Assembly: GCF_031755915.1 (NCBI RefSeq)
Contig: NC_083390.1
Coordinates: forward strand, 24,547,001 to 24,611,000
Length of the DNA stretch: 64,000 nt
DNA from: Ziziphus jujuba
Taxonomy: Eukaryota; Streptophyta; Magnoliopsida; Rosales; Rhamnaceae
Direction of reading: 5' to 3'
A model generated the notes under the pieces. It was not told where the DNA came from. It saw only the letters and a list, made by a program, of their open reading frames with translations, and searched no databases. The translations under genes were made by a program, and so were the position numbers. Every line of letters starts with the position of its first letter. Position 1 is the first letter of the stretch. This document shows, piece by piece, positions 8,509 through 20,238 of this stretch.

Positions 8509-11468
8509 TGTCAGGACCCGTCCAGAATTCCTTCCCCGGAACCCTAGACAGCCCTGATCCCAGGGAAACCCTACCGGACCCTCCAAAGGAAAATCCGACA
8601 GAGCCTCCCCTAAGGGATTTACTTACCACAAATTACCTGCACTGAAAACACACTTCTAAAAACATCCCCTTATTCCTCCCACAAACTACAACTGAGTCCA
8701 CAAATTCCAACACTTCTCAAAGCAACAACAGTCCAGTGCATAAATAAAACAGAAGTATCCCAATAGTATACAGAGCTTTAAGAAGTGCTAAACAACAGAA
8801 ATACAACAAGGCGGAAAAGAAATAATACACTGAGATGAAAGAGTACAAAGAAACTTCTCGAAACACAACAGCAGCGGAAAACTTGGTTCGCTCCGGAAGA
8901 ACGTCTACCACCACTTGCACCTAAGGGAACGGAATTTAAGAGTGTGAGATGCTAATCATCTCCGTGACTAACCCGAACTACTGAACACCTTTTGATAATA
9001 ATAATAAAATAATAACAATTAAGGAGTGGAACAAATACCAACAATTAACCTTTGGAAAATAATGATTTCCCTCAAAACTCTCACCAATCGCTCCGTTTGA
9101 AATGTTCCCTTTTTAAAACCTTTTCGCAAAACCCAATGTGTATACCTCCCAAAAACCAAGGGATTAAATAATTTAACAACAACAATTAAATAAATACATA
9201 CCCCACATATATAATAAAAATATAATAAATTATAATAAATAAATTTTGAACACCTTTGGGGTTTAAACCATTATTTGCAATTACACCTACACCTGACGCA
9301 CCACACCATATACCGGTGATGCCCTCCGATACCCAGCGTCCCGAGCACCGACTGGCGGGAGGTTAAAGAGAGAAACCTGCAGTGGTCACTTCGGCGTCCC
9401 GACAGTACCGACTGCTAAAAACCATCACCCGGCCAAGGAGGGGGGCGGCTGTGCGCAACAATAACCTTGCCTGCCCACGGTCCAATGGCAACTCACGGGT
9501 GAAGTAATAACCGCACGCTAAACCATATAATAACCGCGTGCTAAACCACGTGTCCATACACCATACACCAGAACACCAATACTGTATGAGTGCGTCTAAA
9601 AATAAACATAAACAACCAACCGTACCGTTTTTCCAAAAACCACCGTGGGAAGTATACCAAAATTTCACAAAACACCATCCCACATATTTTATCCAATCAC
9701 CCGGTACGAAACAGCGATAACAACAAACCACAATTTCTCGAAATACGAAATGCAACCATAAAAATACCGCGGGCATAATTTATAAAATTTAACCAAATAT
9801 TTTCATAAAATATTTAACCTAATTATGCCCGAGAAATCACATTTGAAACCACGTGAAATTAATACCGAAACATACCTTGCTCATGCATAACAAATAATTT
9901 AAATTAAACCGCATTAAAATCATACTTAAACCACACCACATGAGCATAATTAAATACTAAATTAAATACCAATTAAATTTAATTAATTGCCCAAAATAAT
10001 TTTTGAAGGTGGGTCACTCACCTGGAGAGCGCAAATCAACTAAGATCCTCCTCGGGATCCACTCCACTACTCGCGCGTGCACCTAAACAACCACAGTGCA
10101 CAAACCAAAAATATTAATATTTTATTCGGGTAATTCCCAAATGGATACCCGGGGAGCGAACACCAAGCGACATCTAAGGGTTACGAGTTATATACCGAAT
10201 CGAAGCTCGCGTGATGAGGATCACGGATTCGGTCTTACTTTCCGGTGATCGAACCCGACGGGGTCGGAATCTCGCCGGAAAGCTTTTCGAGTTTCGGCTC
10301 CGCAATTCTCCCAAACCGTCGCGAATTGGCGGAAACGGAAGTCGGATTTGGGTTCAGGAGGTCGAACACTGCGGACTGGAGCTGGCCGGAATTTTCGGGT
10401 ACTCGCCGGAACAGTATTTTCCGGCGGGCCGCCACGTCACCGGCAACCGTCACCGGAACAGTATTTTCCGACGGTGGCCGTTTGCTGTGAAATTTTGCAG
10501 ATTTGTAGATCGTGAGGAGAGCAATCCAACGGGACCGACGGTGAGCAAAACGGAGGTCGGACGGCGGAGAAATCACCGTTTGAAGATTTTCGACCCCTCG
10601 TCGGAAAACGCTCCGATCCCGGCGCGTCGGTGGTCCGATGGCCGTGATTTTTGGTGGGTAGGCCGGACTTGAGGAGAGGATCAAGGCTGTCAGGCGCGTG
10701 TGGCCGGAAAGTGGCTGGAACAGTGCCGATTCGCGGTGGCCGGCGGTGGAGGGGAAAAATCGCCGCCAAACTTCGGACGTCCGATCCGGGCGCGTCCGGC
10801 GGCCGTTCACCGTGAAATTTGGAGGTTTTGCCGGAAATGAGGTGGGCAAGCTTTCTGTCTGGTGTGTGTACAGTAACTCGGCCGGAACAGTGGCAAAATC
10901 CGGTGGCCGGCGGTGGCTCTCTCTCTCTCTTTCTCTCTCCTCTCTCTCTTTCTCTCTCTTCTCTCTCTTCCCCGAGAGTTTTTCAAAATTAAAACCCTGC
11001 GTGACACTGTTCATGCCACGTGGACCACTCAGAAGCTGACACGTGGCATTTCACTGTTCACGATCAAAAAAAATATTAAAATAATACGGTATCCGGTAAA
11101 CTTCAAACGTCCATAACTTTTTAACCGGATGTCCGTTTTGAGCGTGCCGCTAGTCTGTGAACCCGTATCGACGAGCACTTCACAACCATGCATGAGTCAA
11201 AGCTCAATTCCCCATAAACAAAAAGTCAACTCCGGCACCCCTTGGACAGTTTGGACCGCAACTTGTTTCGTCCATAACTTCCAAACCGTAGCTCCATTTT
11301 CGACGTGCTACCAGTCTACGAACTCGTGGCATCGTGCACTTCGCCACAGTATCCTGGTCAACTCAAAATTCTCACCGAGTCAAAAAGTCAACTTTTGACC
11401 CCTTTGGTCAACAGTCAACCTAGGTCAACGTGCACGGATTCCGGTGCGATTTGGGACGGGGTGTTACA
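8509..11468 (-). repeat. 5' LTR of the gag-bearing element
   Basis: It is 2,960 bp, nearly identical to 3809-6785, and ends at TTACA directly before the CCTGA duplication. Open frames within it, on either strand, are duplicated in the other LTR and carry no known domain. Confidence 0.92.
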
Positions 11469-12912
11469 CCTGATCCCAGGAAAATTCTACCGGACCCTCC
11501 AATGGAAAATCCAGCAGAACCTTCCCTAAGGATTGGACTTACCACAAATTTCCTACACTGAAAACACACTTCTATAAGCATCCCCTTATTCCTCCCACAT
11601 TACTACAATATAATTCCACAAATTTGCAGCACTCCAAATGAATAACAGTAAATCAGTGCATAATTAATAACTAAATATACAATACAGTATACAGAGCATT
11701 ATAAAAATAAATGTGGAATTAATACAATGACAGATAAGGAAGCAATACAAGATGGAGAGGAAAAAGAGAAGAAATTCTTCTTAGACTTTCGGCAATGAAC
11801 TGAGATGTCGGGCTCCCCCCGGACGATCAACGTCTCCCAACCTGGACCTAGGGGAACGGAATTTAAAAATATGAGATGCTAATCATCTCACTGAGTGACC
11901 TTAACTACTGTACAATTATAAAGCAACGATAATTATAGTACAGTTCTTTAATTAAAAATAAATAAGTAAGTAAATAATTAATAATTAATTGAAAATAATA
12001 TTTCCTCTCAAAACCCTCACGATTCACTCGGTTGGAAAAGTTTCCCTTTTAAAACATTTTACAAAACCCACTATTTGTATGCCCCGAAAACCAAGGAAAC
12101 AATTAATCAACTAAATAATAATTAAATAATCCAAATGTAAATAAAATGTAATAAAATATAATAAATAAATGTAGAACACTTGTAATAAAGAAATATGACA
12201 TAAAGTAAAAACCTTCAATATAACTAATTCATAAAATTTGATTTAATCAATCAAAATAAAGAATGCCGAAAATGTAATTTAAATAATTAATTAGATGGTA
12301 ACGCAAATAAAATACATTTAATTTAAATACGATTTTAAAACCTTTAGGGTTTGAAATTTCTATCTGAAAATTTATACTTGACGCACCACACCATATACCA
12401 GTGATTCCCTCTGATACCCAGCATCTCGAGCACCATCTAGCGCGGGGGTTAAAGAGAGAAACTTGCATACGGTCGCTTCGACGTCCCGACAGCGCTGCTA
12501 CTTAAACCGTCATCCCGGCCATGGAGGGGGGCGGCTTATGCGCATTATATAAAACTTGCCTGCCCTCGGTCCAATGGCAACTCACGGGAGACATTATAAC
12601 TTGTGCGCTCATCCACATATACAGTACAGAACACCAGTACTGTATGAGTGCGTCTAAAATAAATAACCAAATTGTATTATAAAAAGATATGCAAACTTTT
12701 CCAAAATCCACCGTGGGAATTATACCATTTTTCGAACTCAACCTCCCACATTTTTCTTTAACATTTCCAGTACAAATCCACCGATAACCATATACAAATA
12801 ATTTTTCTCGTATCATAAAGTCCATCAAATAATGTTCCACGGGCATAATTATAAAATTTGAAACCACCAATTTAAACCAATATTTTCCTTGAAATATTTA
12901 AAATCAAATCAT
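11469..12912 (-). mobile_element. Old solo LTR-A, segment 2 of 3
   Basis: This resumes the LTR begun at 3760 after the CCTGA duplication. It holds the usual core (CACCACACCATATACC near 12383, then the GC-rich block to about 12600), clearly diverged from the young copies. It is cut at 12912 by a solo LTR in the opposite orientation. Confidence 0.85.
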
Positions 12913-15703
12913 TGTAACACCCCGTCCCGAACCATGTCAGAATTTTTGCAGGTTGACCGAGGTTGACTGTTGACCGTTGACAGAAGGGGTTAAAAGTTGA
13001 CTTTTTGACCCGATTAGAATTCTAGGTTGACTGAGGTACCGTTACGAAGTACACATTGGCACGAGTTCATAGACTAGTAGCACGTTGAAAACAGAGCTAC
13101 GGTTTGAAAGTTATGAGCAAAACAAGTTGAGGTCCAAACTGTCCAAGGGGTGTCGGAGTTGACTTTTTATTCATGTAAAGTTGAGCATTAACTCATGCAT
13201 GGTTGTAAAGTGCTCGTCGATACGAGACCGTAGACTAGTGGCACGTCCGATTTGGACATGTGGTTTGAAAGTTATGGACCTGTAGAGTTTTTCAAATACT
13301 GTATTATTTTAGTATTATTTTTTTAAACGCGTAACGATGTGCCACGTGTGACTTAATAAATGTGATCATGTGTTACCATATGGAGATGCCACATGTCAAC
13401 CATGCTTATTACCCTATTATTTTATTATTGTTAATTGATATAATAATATTATTTTTTAATATTATTTAATTAAATTATTTTATTTTCTTTTATTTCTTTT
13501 TCTTTCTTTTTCTTTTCTTTTTTCTTTTTTTTTTCTTTTCCCCCACGTGGGAAAAAAGGGGACCCAGCCCCGTTCTCCTTCTTCTTCTTCCTTCTTCTTC
13601 TTTTCTTCTTCCTTTCCTTTCCTTTCTCCCTCTCGGCCTCACCGTATTTTTTAAATTCTGGCCACCCATTGCCCACACGCGCCGGCCAGTGATGAGCGGA
13701 GGGAGAAGGCGAGCTCGGCCGCCAATTTTCACGGTCACCGGCTGTCGGACGCGCCCCGATCAGGCCGGAGAAGCCGCCGGCCGAAAAAATTTCTCTCTCC
13801 TCTTTTCTTGTGTTTTCCGGCCAGCCCAGTCCAAATTAAACCTCCTCTCCCCCTATTTTGGGTCCTCTGAGTCCAAATATGGCCTCCAATCTCCAAAATT
13901 CGAAGCGGTTTGCGAGATAAGAGGAAATCAAAACCAGCCGAAGCTTTCCGGCCACCTCCGGCGGAATTGGGGTCGATGGAGGTCGGTAATGTGATCCTCA
14001 TCTCACAAGCTTTCCATACACATATAATTTTTCAATTTTGGATAACGTTTGTGTTTGACCCCCCGGGTACTGGGTATTATTTATCCGAATAAAATATTAA
14101 TTTATTTGACTGTGTGTGAATTGTGTTTTAGGAGCACCGGTGAGTCGTGGAATTGATCTCATGGTGGATCATGGTTTAATTGCATGCTTCAGGTGAGTGA
14201 CCCACCTTCAAAAATATTTTGGGCAATTAATTATGTTTAATTGATATTTAAATTATGCTCATGTGGTACAATTTAGTTATGGTTTTATTGTGATTTAATT
14301 TATTTATTATGCATGAGCAAAGTATATTTCGGTAATAGTCATACGTGGTTTTAAGTATTATTTTGGGCATAATTGGTTTAAATATTTTATGAAAATATTT
14401 GTTAAATTGGTGGTTTAATTTTATAATTATGCCCACGGTATTTTTATCTGTTGAACCTCGTATTACGAGAAAATTATGGTTTATTTGTTATCTATGTTTT
14501 CGTACCGGTTTGTTAAATAAAAAATATGTGGGATGGTAAGTGTGAAAATTTAATATATTTCCCACGGTAATTTTGGAAAATGGTACGGTTGATTTAATAA
14601 TTATTTTAGACGCACTCATACAGTATCGGTGTTCTGGTGTATGTACACGTGGTTTAGTGCACAAGTATTATATGGTTTAGCATGCAAGTATTATGTCTCC
14701 CGTGGTTGCCATTGGACCGTGGGCAGGCAAGTTTGATATTGGCCACAGCCGCCCCTCCCTTGGTCGAGATGACGGTTTCAGCAGCGGTACTGTCGGGACG
14801 CCGAAGTGCCGTTTGCAAGTTTCTCTCTTTAATCTCCCCGCCAGTCAGTGCTCGGGACGCTAGGTATCGGAGGGCATCACTGGTATATGGTGTGGTGCGT
14901 CAAGTGTAATTTTTCGGATAGAAATTTCAAATCCCAAAGAGTACAAAAATTATTTATTATAATTTATTACACTTTATTTATATTTGGGGTATTTAATTAT
15001 TTATTTGTTGTTTATTAAATTATTTGATCCCTTGGTTTTCGGGAAGTACAAGTATCGGGTTTTGTGAAAATGTTTCAAAAGGGGAACATTTCTAACGGAG
15101 TGAATAGTAAGGGTTTTGAGAGAAATTATTACTTCAATTGTTTATTTATTTATTTATTTAATCGTTCGGTATTGAGTAATTAAATCCCTTTATTTGGTAT
15201 ATTATTGATATTAAAGGTGTACAGTAGATAGGGTCACTCACTGAGATGATTAGCATCTCACGTTTTTAAATTCCGTTCCCCTAGGTCCAGGTTGGAGACG
15301 TTGATTGTCCGGGGCGAGCCCAACGTCTCAGTTCGTTGCCGAAAGTTCAAGAAGTATTTCTTCCCTTTTTCCTCTCCATCCTGTATTACTTCTTATCTGT
15401 CATTGTATAAATTCCACATTTATCTGTATAATGCTCTATATACTGTATTGGACGTATAGTTATTATTTATGCACTGAGTTGCTATTATTTCTTTGAAGTG
15501 CTGAAATTGTGGAATCAATTTGTAGTATTGTGGGAGGAATAAGGGGATGTCTATAGAAGTGTGTTTTCAGTGCAGGTAATTTTTGGTTAGTCCTACCCTT
15601 AGGGGAGGTGCTGCCGGATTTTTCGTTGGAAGGTTCGGTGGTATTTTCCTGGGATCAGGGCTTGTCTAGGGTTCCGGGGAGGAATTCTGGACGGGTCCTG
15701 ACA
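12913..15703 (+). mobile_element. Solo LTR-A, + orientation
   Basis: It starts TGTAACACCCCGTCCC and ends GGACGGGTCCTGACA (2,791 bp) with no internal region, so it is a solo LTR left by LTR-LTR recombination. The flanks are ATCAT on the left and TCATG on the right, which is a 4-bp duplication TCAT or a 5-bp one that lost an A. The host sequence rejoins correctly across it when compared with other LTRs. Short ORFs in the CT-rich region near 13470-13740 are low complexity. Confidence 0.88.
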
Positions 15704-17350
15704 TCATGCCTAAAAATAATATTAAAATCCAAATACAATTAATTAACTGAAAACACCTTGCTCATGCGTGATAAATACAATTGAATCATAATAATAATCA
15801 AAAATCCATTAATAAACCAAAATTTTCATTTAGCAGCAATAAACATATACGTACATATAAAATAATTTTTTTTTTCACAATTATATTTAAATTCCACCAT
15901 ATGAGCATAATTCTAGATATCAAATTAACACCAAATAAATATAATTAATCACCCCAAAATAGTTTTAAAGGTGGGTCACTCACTTTAAGCACGTGTATCA
16001 ATCAAGATCCTCCGCAAGATCAACTCCACTACCCACACGTGCACCTATAATATCCACAATACACAAAACCAATTATTTTAATATTTTAATCGGGTAACAC
16101 CCAAATGGGTACCCAGGGAGCGAACACAAACGACAACCAAAATTGATGAGTAATATACCGAATCGAAGCTTGAGTGATAAGGATTACGAATCCGGTCTTA
16201 CTTCCCGGAGATCGGACCCGAGGTGGCCGAAATCTCGCCTGAGATCTTTTAGGATTCAACTCTTCGTTGAGATTTAAGGAAAGGGGACACCGAATTTGGA
16301 TTCAGGGGGTCGGAATTAGTGGGGAGGGATCGGCGGTGGAACTGGGTACTCGCCGAAATTGGATTTTTCGGCGAGCCGCCAAATCCCACCGGAAATCGTC
16401 ACCACTGGTAGCGCGTCCGGTGGCTGGTGGCCGAGATTTTTGGGGGTTTTGTAGATCGAAGGGAGAGGGTTCCAATGGGACCGGCGGTGAGGCAAACGGA
16501 GGCTGGACGGCGAAGAGATCTGGGTTTGAAGATTTTCAGCCCCTTGCCTGAAAATACTCCAATCCTGGCGCATCGGAGGTCCAGTAGCCGTGAAATTTGG
16601 TGGGTTGGCCAAAAATGAGGAGTGGTGAGGGGTGGCTGGCATGTGTGGCCTGAAAATGGCTGGAAATGGGTCAAACGGGGGTGGCCGTTGGTGGAGGGGA
16701 AAAATAGCAGTCACCGAAAAACGCTCCGATCCCGGCGCTTTACATGGGGCCCTTCGGTGGCCGAACGATGGCCAACCGGTGGTGGCCGATTTTTCTCCCC
16801 CTCTGTTTCTCTCTCCTCCTTCTCTCTCCTTCCCCCCACCCTCCCTCTCTCTCTCTCCCCTCTCACCTAATAAAAACCACGTGGATGCCACTGTGCACTC
16901 ATAGGAACGGCTGAGATCGCGACATGTGGTGTTTCACTGTTCACCGATTCAAAAATATTAAATTATTACGGTATTCGAAAAAATTCACATGTCCATAATT
17001 TTTAAACCACATGTCCAAATCGAATGTACCGCTAGTCTATAGACTCATATCGATGAGTACTTCACAATCATGCATGATTCAAAGCTCAACTTTGCATGAA
17101 TAAAAAGTCAACTCCGGCACCCCTTGGACAGTTTGGACTTCGATTTGTTTTGCTCATAACCTTCAAACCGTAGCTCTGTTTTTGATGTGTTACTAGTCTA
17201 CAAACTTGTGCCAACGGTACCTCAGTCAACCTAAAATTCCATCCGAGTCAAAAAGTCAACTTTTGACCTTTTGGTCAACGGTCAAAGTCAACGGTCAACC
17301 TTGGTCAAATTTGAAAAAAAATTCGGTGTACTTGGGGACGAAGTGTTACA
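15704..17350 (-). mobile_element. Old solo LTR-A, segment 3 of 3
   Basis: This is the remainder of the LTR begun at 3760. It ends GAAGTGTTACA at 17350 and is followed by GAACA (17351-17355), matching GAACA at 3755-3759. Without the nested insertions the old LTR is about 3.1 kb. ORFs here (for example 16316-16891) are Arg/Pro-rich shadows of GC-rich LTR. Confidence 0.87.
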
Positions 17351-17487
17351 GAACAGAATTGCCAGTTTACTTCAAACCAAATTCTTGAAAGGTCGTCAAA
17401 TATCGAGAAGTGTTACGTCTTTGATTCTTTCCTTGAGGTAAGACAGACATTCAGAGGTTAAGCTCCTAAGGTTCCACCAAATTTTAG
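17351..17487. other. Continuation of the E-type peroxidase flank
   Basis: GAATTGCCAGTTTACTTC onward matches 60897-61033 behind gene E. This shows that the whole 3760-17350 block was inserted into one peroxidase flank. Similarity ends at CCAAATTTTAG, where a short LTR remnant begins. Confidence 0.85.
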
Positions 17488-17532
17488 GGCTTGTCTAGGG
17501 TTCCGATGAGGAATTTTGGATGGGTCCTGACA
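17488..17532 (+). mobile_element. 45-bp terminal remnant of an LTR-A copy
   Basis: It reads GGCTTGTCTAGGGTTCCG and ends GGGTCCTGACA, the right end of a + oriented LTR-A. Everything upstream in that LTR has been deleted. Confidence 0.75.
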
Positions 17533-17602
17533 AATTTCAATCGTAAAAATATTTTCATTGATCTTATTCTTTTTTTTTTTTTTTACACAATTTCAACTGA
17601 AA

Positions 17603-17702
17603 TTACAATTCAAGGATAACGGAGACATTGCGACGTTGTTGTTGGGATCCTTGATCATCTCCTCCATAATACCTTTTGTAACAATGTTCATGCAAACTCC
17701 AT
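17603..17702 (-). pseudogene. Serpin N-terminal fragment
   Basis: Read from 17702 leftwards, an ATG opens a serpin-like N-terminus (MEF start, then IVTKGIMEEMIKDPN and NNVAMSPLS) parallel to the start of the serpin pseudogene at 25245. A 1-base frame break follows the first four codons, and similarity fades after about 33 codons. It is a short relic lying between two peroxidase units, with no other part of the gene nearby. Confidence 0.7.
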
Positions 17703-18416
17703 ATTTTTTTTGCAAAGTGTTGAAAATAGAATAAAAGGTTGGTGGATGAGTGTGAGGTTAGAATACGAACAGAATAATATAAAAAGACAAATTTGTGTGA
17801 CAATAACTACTTGAGATATGAACAAAATCTGCTTAGTCGCAATATTTTGAGATTAAGGATATGAATAAAAATAGTTAGATATATTTTTATAAAAATATGG
17901 ATGGATTTTGAAAATGCAAAATTTTACTGCATTTGCAATGGTTTGATGTGGATTTTTTTTTTTTTTTGGGTACATAATTGCTTTTTTGGAGATTGAGAGA
18001 CAATAGGATTTGAAAAAAAAAAAAAAAAGTAGGATACAATATTTATAGATAAGTTTAGGAAACTATTTAGACGTATTTCAAATTTGAAAACGTGTTGTAC
18101 AAAAAGATATGCATTGTTTCGATCACCAAAAAAAAAAAAAAATGAAAACAAAGACAAAGAAATATATATTGTTTATGTAAATTTAAAAATAGCCCTACAT
18201 CTATATTTTACCATTAGAAATTGTAACTAATTATTTCAAAAGTAATACTACAGTACCAAATTTGTGTACAAGATTATTTACTAATTGATGTGGTTTAAAT
18301 TACCAATTTACATTAATTGATGCCCCACATAAAGTTCGAATATATATATATATATATATATTGCTTCAACGAATATTTTTGGATATTTGATTCCAAAAAG
18401 ATCAATGACAATGACA

Positions 18417-18458
<42 letters not shown>

Positions 18459-18936
18459 CATATTTGGATATACTTGGTATCTATAGCTCAGCGAGGCAGT
18501 TCGTATATGTAGCAATGACAATGATCCCAATTCAAGTACATATAACCCAATATATATATATTACTTTTTTTATTTTCAATAATATATACAAATTACTTTA
18601 CAATATAAAATGGGCCGGAAAAATGTTAAAACTTATTTGCTAATAATACCAATGCGGAAAAATGTCAAACTTGTGCAAAGAGTCTGCAGGTGTTACCTTT
18701 TGGTGAATTGGATGCCGGCCGTTATATACTTTGGAATATCATTATATTTATATATTCGGCTGCAGCTTCCATATGTAGATTGTCTTTATTCACAAATTGC
18801 CAAAGACGACCAACTCCAACTTTATATGCATGGAGTTATCATCTTTGACTTTTTGTACAAATTCAACCCCACTGAATTTTCTTTCAAACAAGTACTTAGA
18901 ACTATTCAACGCGTCACAGCAGACAAAAAAATGAAC
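17703..18936. other. AT-rich intergenic region upstream of peroxidase A
   Basis: It has poly(A)/poly(T) tracts near 17950-18140 and two (TA)n microsatellites at about 18339-18361 and 18420-18456. From about 18690 the sequence is the proximal promoter of gene A, resembling that of D near 45590. No coding region is supported. Confidence 0.8.
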
Positions 18937-18943
18937 TATAAAT
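18937..18943 (+). promoter_or_regulatory. TATA box of peroxidase A
   Basis: TATAAAT lies 144 bp before the start codon. D and E have the same motif in similar contexts (45858-45864 and 53858-53864). Confidence 0.65.
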
Positions 18944-19086
18944 TTGACGAGAGGCTCCTTTTTTCTCCACACCATTTGCAGTTAATATCATTTGCTTCTT
19001 TCTCTTCATCAATATTTTGTTTTCCCCACTGAAGCAAAACGCCACTATAATTTGTGAAAAAACTAGCAAATTATTAATTTTATACG

Positions 19087-20136
19087 ATGGCTTCCAATGC
19101 ATTTGCATTTGTTCCTGCCCTTCTCTTTCTGTTGATGATGCTTTTCAGCTCAACAAGCAAAGCTCAACTATCTTCTACATTTTATGACAAAACTTGTCCT
19201 AATGCTCTCAGTACAATCCGAACTTCCATTAGAGCTGGAATTTCCCGTGAACGTCGAATGGCGGCCTCTCTCATTCGCCTTCATTTCCATGACTGTTTCA
19301 TCAAGGTGTTTAATCAAAATTCATATGCATAAATATGGTGTGCTCGTTGTTCTTTAATTTTCCTCGCATATTAATTAATATTGTTCCTCGTTTTGCAGGG
19401 TTGTGATGGATCCATTTTACTCAACGATACTGCTAATAATGAAAGGGAGGTAATTTTCAATAAGAATTCAGCAAGAGGTTACGAACTCATAGACAATACG
19501 AAAACAGAGGTCGAAAAAATCTGCCCCGGTGTTGTATCTTGTGCTGATATTCTAGCAGTGGCAGCTCGTGACGCATCGGTTGCAGTGAGTGGTCCATCAT
19601 GGACGGTGAAGCTTGGAAGAAGAGATTCAACAACACCATATCCAGATGTTGCATTATCTGATCTTCCTCGTTTCACCGAAAGCCTTCCGGAACTTATAGC
19701 TAGATTCGAACACAAAGGCCTAAGTGAAAGGGACATGGTTGCCTTGTCAGGTTCGCATTCAATTGGACAAGCTCAATGCTTCACATTCCGCGACAGAATT
19801 TATAATGGCGGCGACATTGATGCTGGCTTCGCTAGCACTCGAAGACGGGGTTATCCGGTTAGCTCAGGTGATTCAAAGTTGGCACCACTTGAGTTGGTGA
19901 CACCAAATCAATTGGACAATAATTACTTCAAGAACTTGCTTCAGAAGAAAGGTCTTCTTCAATCTGATCAGGTTCTATTCAGTGGAGGATCAACGGACAC
20001 CATTGTATCTGAGTATAGTAGGAATCCTTCAACTTTCTTGGCTGACTTTGCTTCTGCCATGGTTAAAATGGGAGATATTGAGCCTCTTACTGGTTCTGCT
20101 GGACAGATAAGGAGGATTTGTCATGCTGTCAACTAA
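19087..20136 (+). CDS. Class III peroxidase A, secretory, two exons
   Basis: Exons are 19087-19305 and 19399-20136, with a GT-AG intron of 93 bp after HDCFIK, giving 318 aa. It uses H2O2 to oxidise phenolics in the wall or apoplast and resembles lignin-forming anionic peroxidases. A signal peptide of about 26 residues ends SKA, leaving a mature Gln N-terminus. Distal Arg and His lie in [11 protein letters not shown], the calcium-site start is GCDGS, and the proximal His is in GSHSIGQ. Its sisters C and E have a second intron after VAARxAS(L/V)AV; here the junction is fused exactly in frame. The Cys of RRRGCP is Tyr (codon 19852-19854), which removes one of four conserved disulfides. A TATA box is upstream, and AATAAA is at 20214-20219. 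Product class is secure; activity is uncertain. Confidence 0.93.
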
Positions 20137-20238
20137 TTGGAATCTGCCAAATGTATAAGCTGCCTTAAATATTCTTTAATTTGTATCTAATTACAAATTT
20201 GTTAATTTGTTTAAATAAATAGACACTTTGTGTAATGA
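20137..20238 (+). terminator. Short 3' UTR and poly(A) signal of peroxidase A
   Basis: An AATAAA occurs at 20214-20219, 78 bp after the stop. The solo LTR starts 20 bp after it, within the usual cleavage-site distance, so the native 3' end of this gene is probably disturbed. Confidence 0.6.

Larger units (their letters stand above)
3809..11468 (-). mobile_element. Gag-bearing, pol-less Ty3/gypsy LTR element, complete
   Basis: The element is 7,660 bp, flanked by a perfect 5-bp TSD CCTGA (3804-3808 and 11469-11473) inside the old LTR. In the - orientation it reads 5' LTR 8509-11468, primer site 8495-8506 (complement of the initiator-Met tRNA end, two bases from the LTR), gag with a protease start, a polypurine tract at about 6786-6798, then 3' LTR 3809-6785. 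Reverse transcriptase, RNase H and integrase are absent, so it must be mobilised in trans. The layout matches published TR-GAG non-autonomous elements. The two LTRs differ mainly by CT-repeat length and a 7-bp indel, so the insertion is young. Confidence 0.93.
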
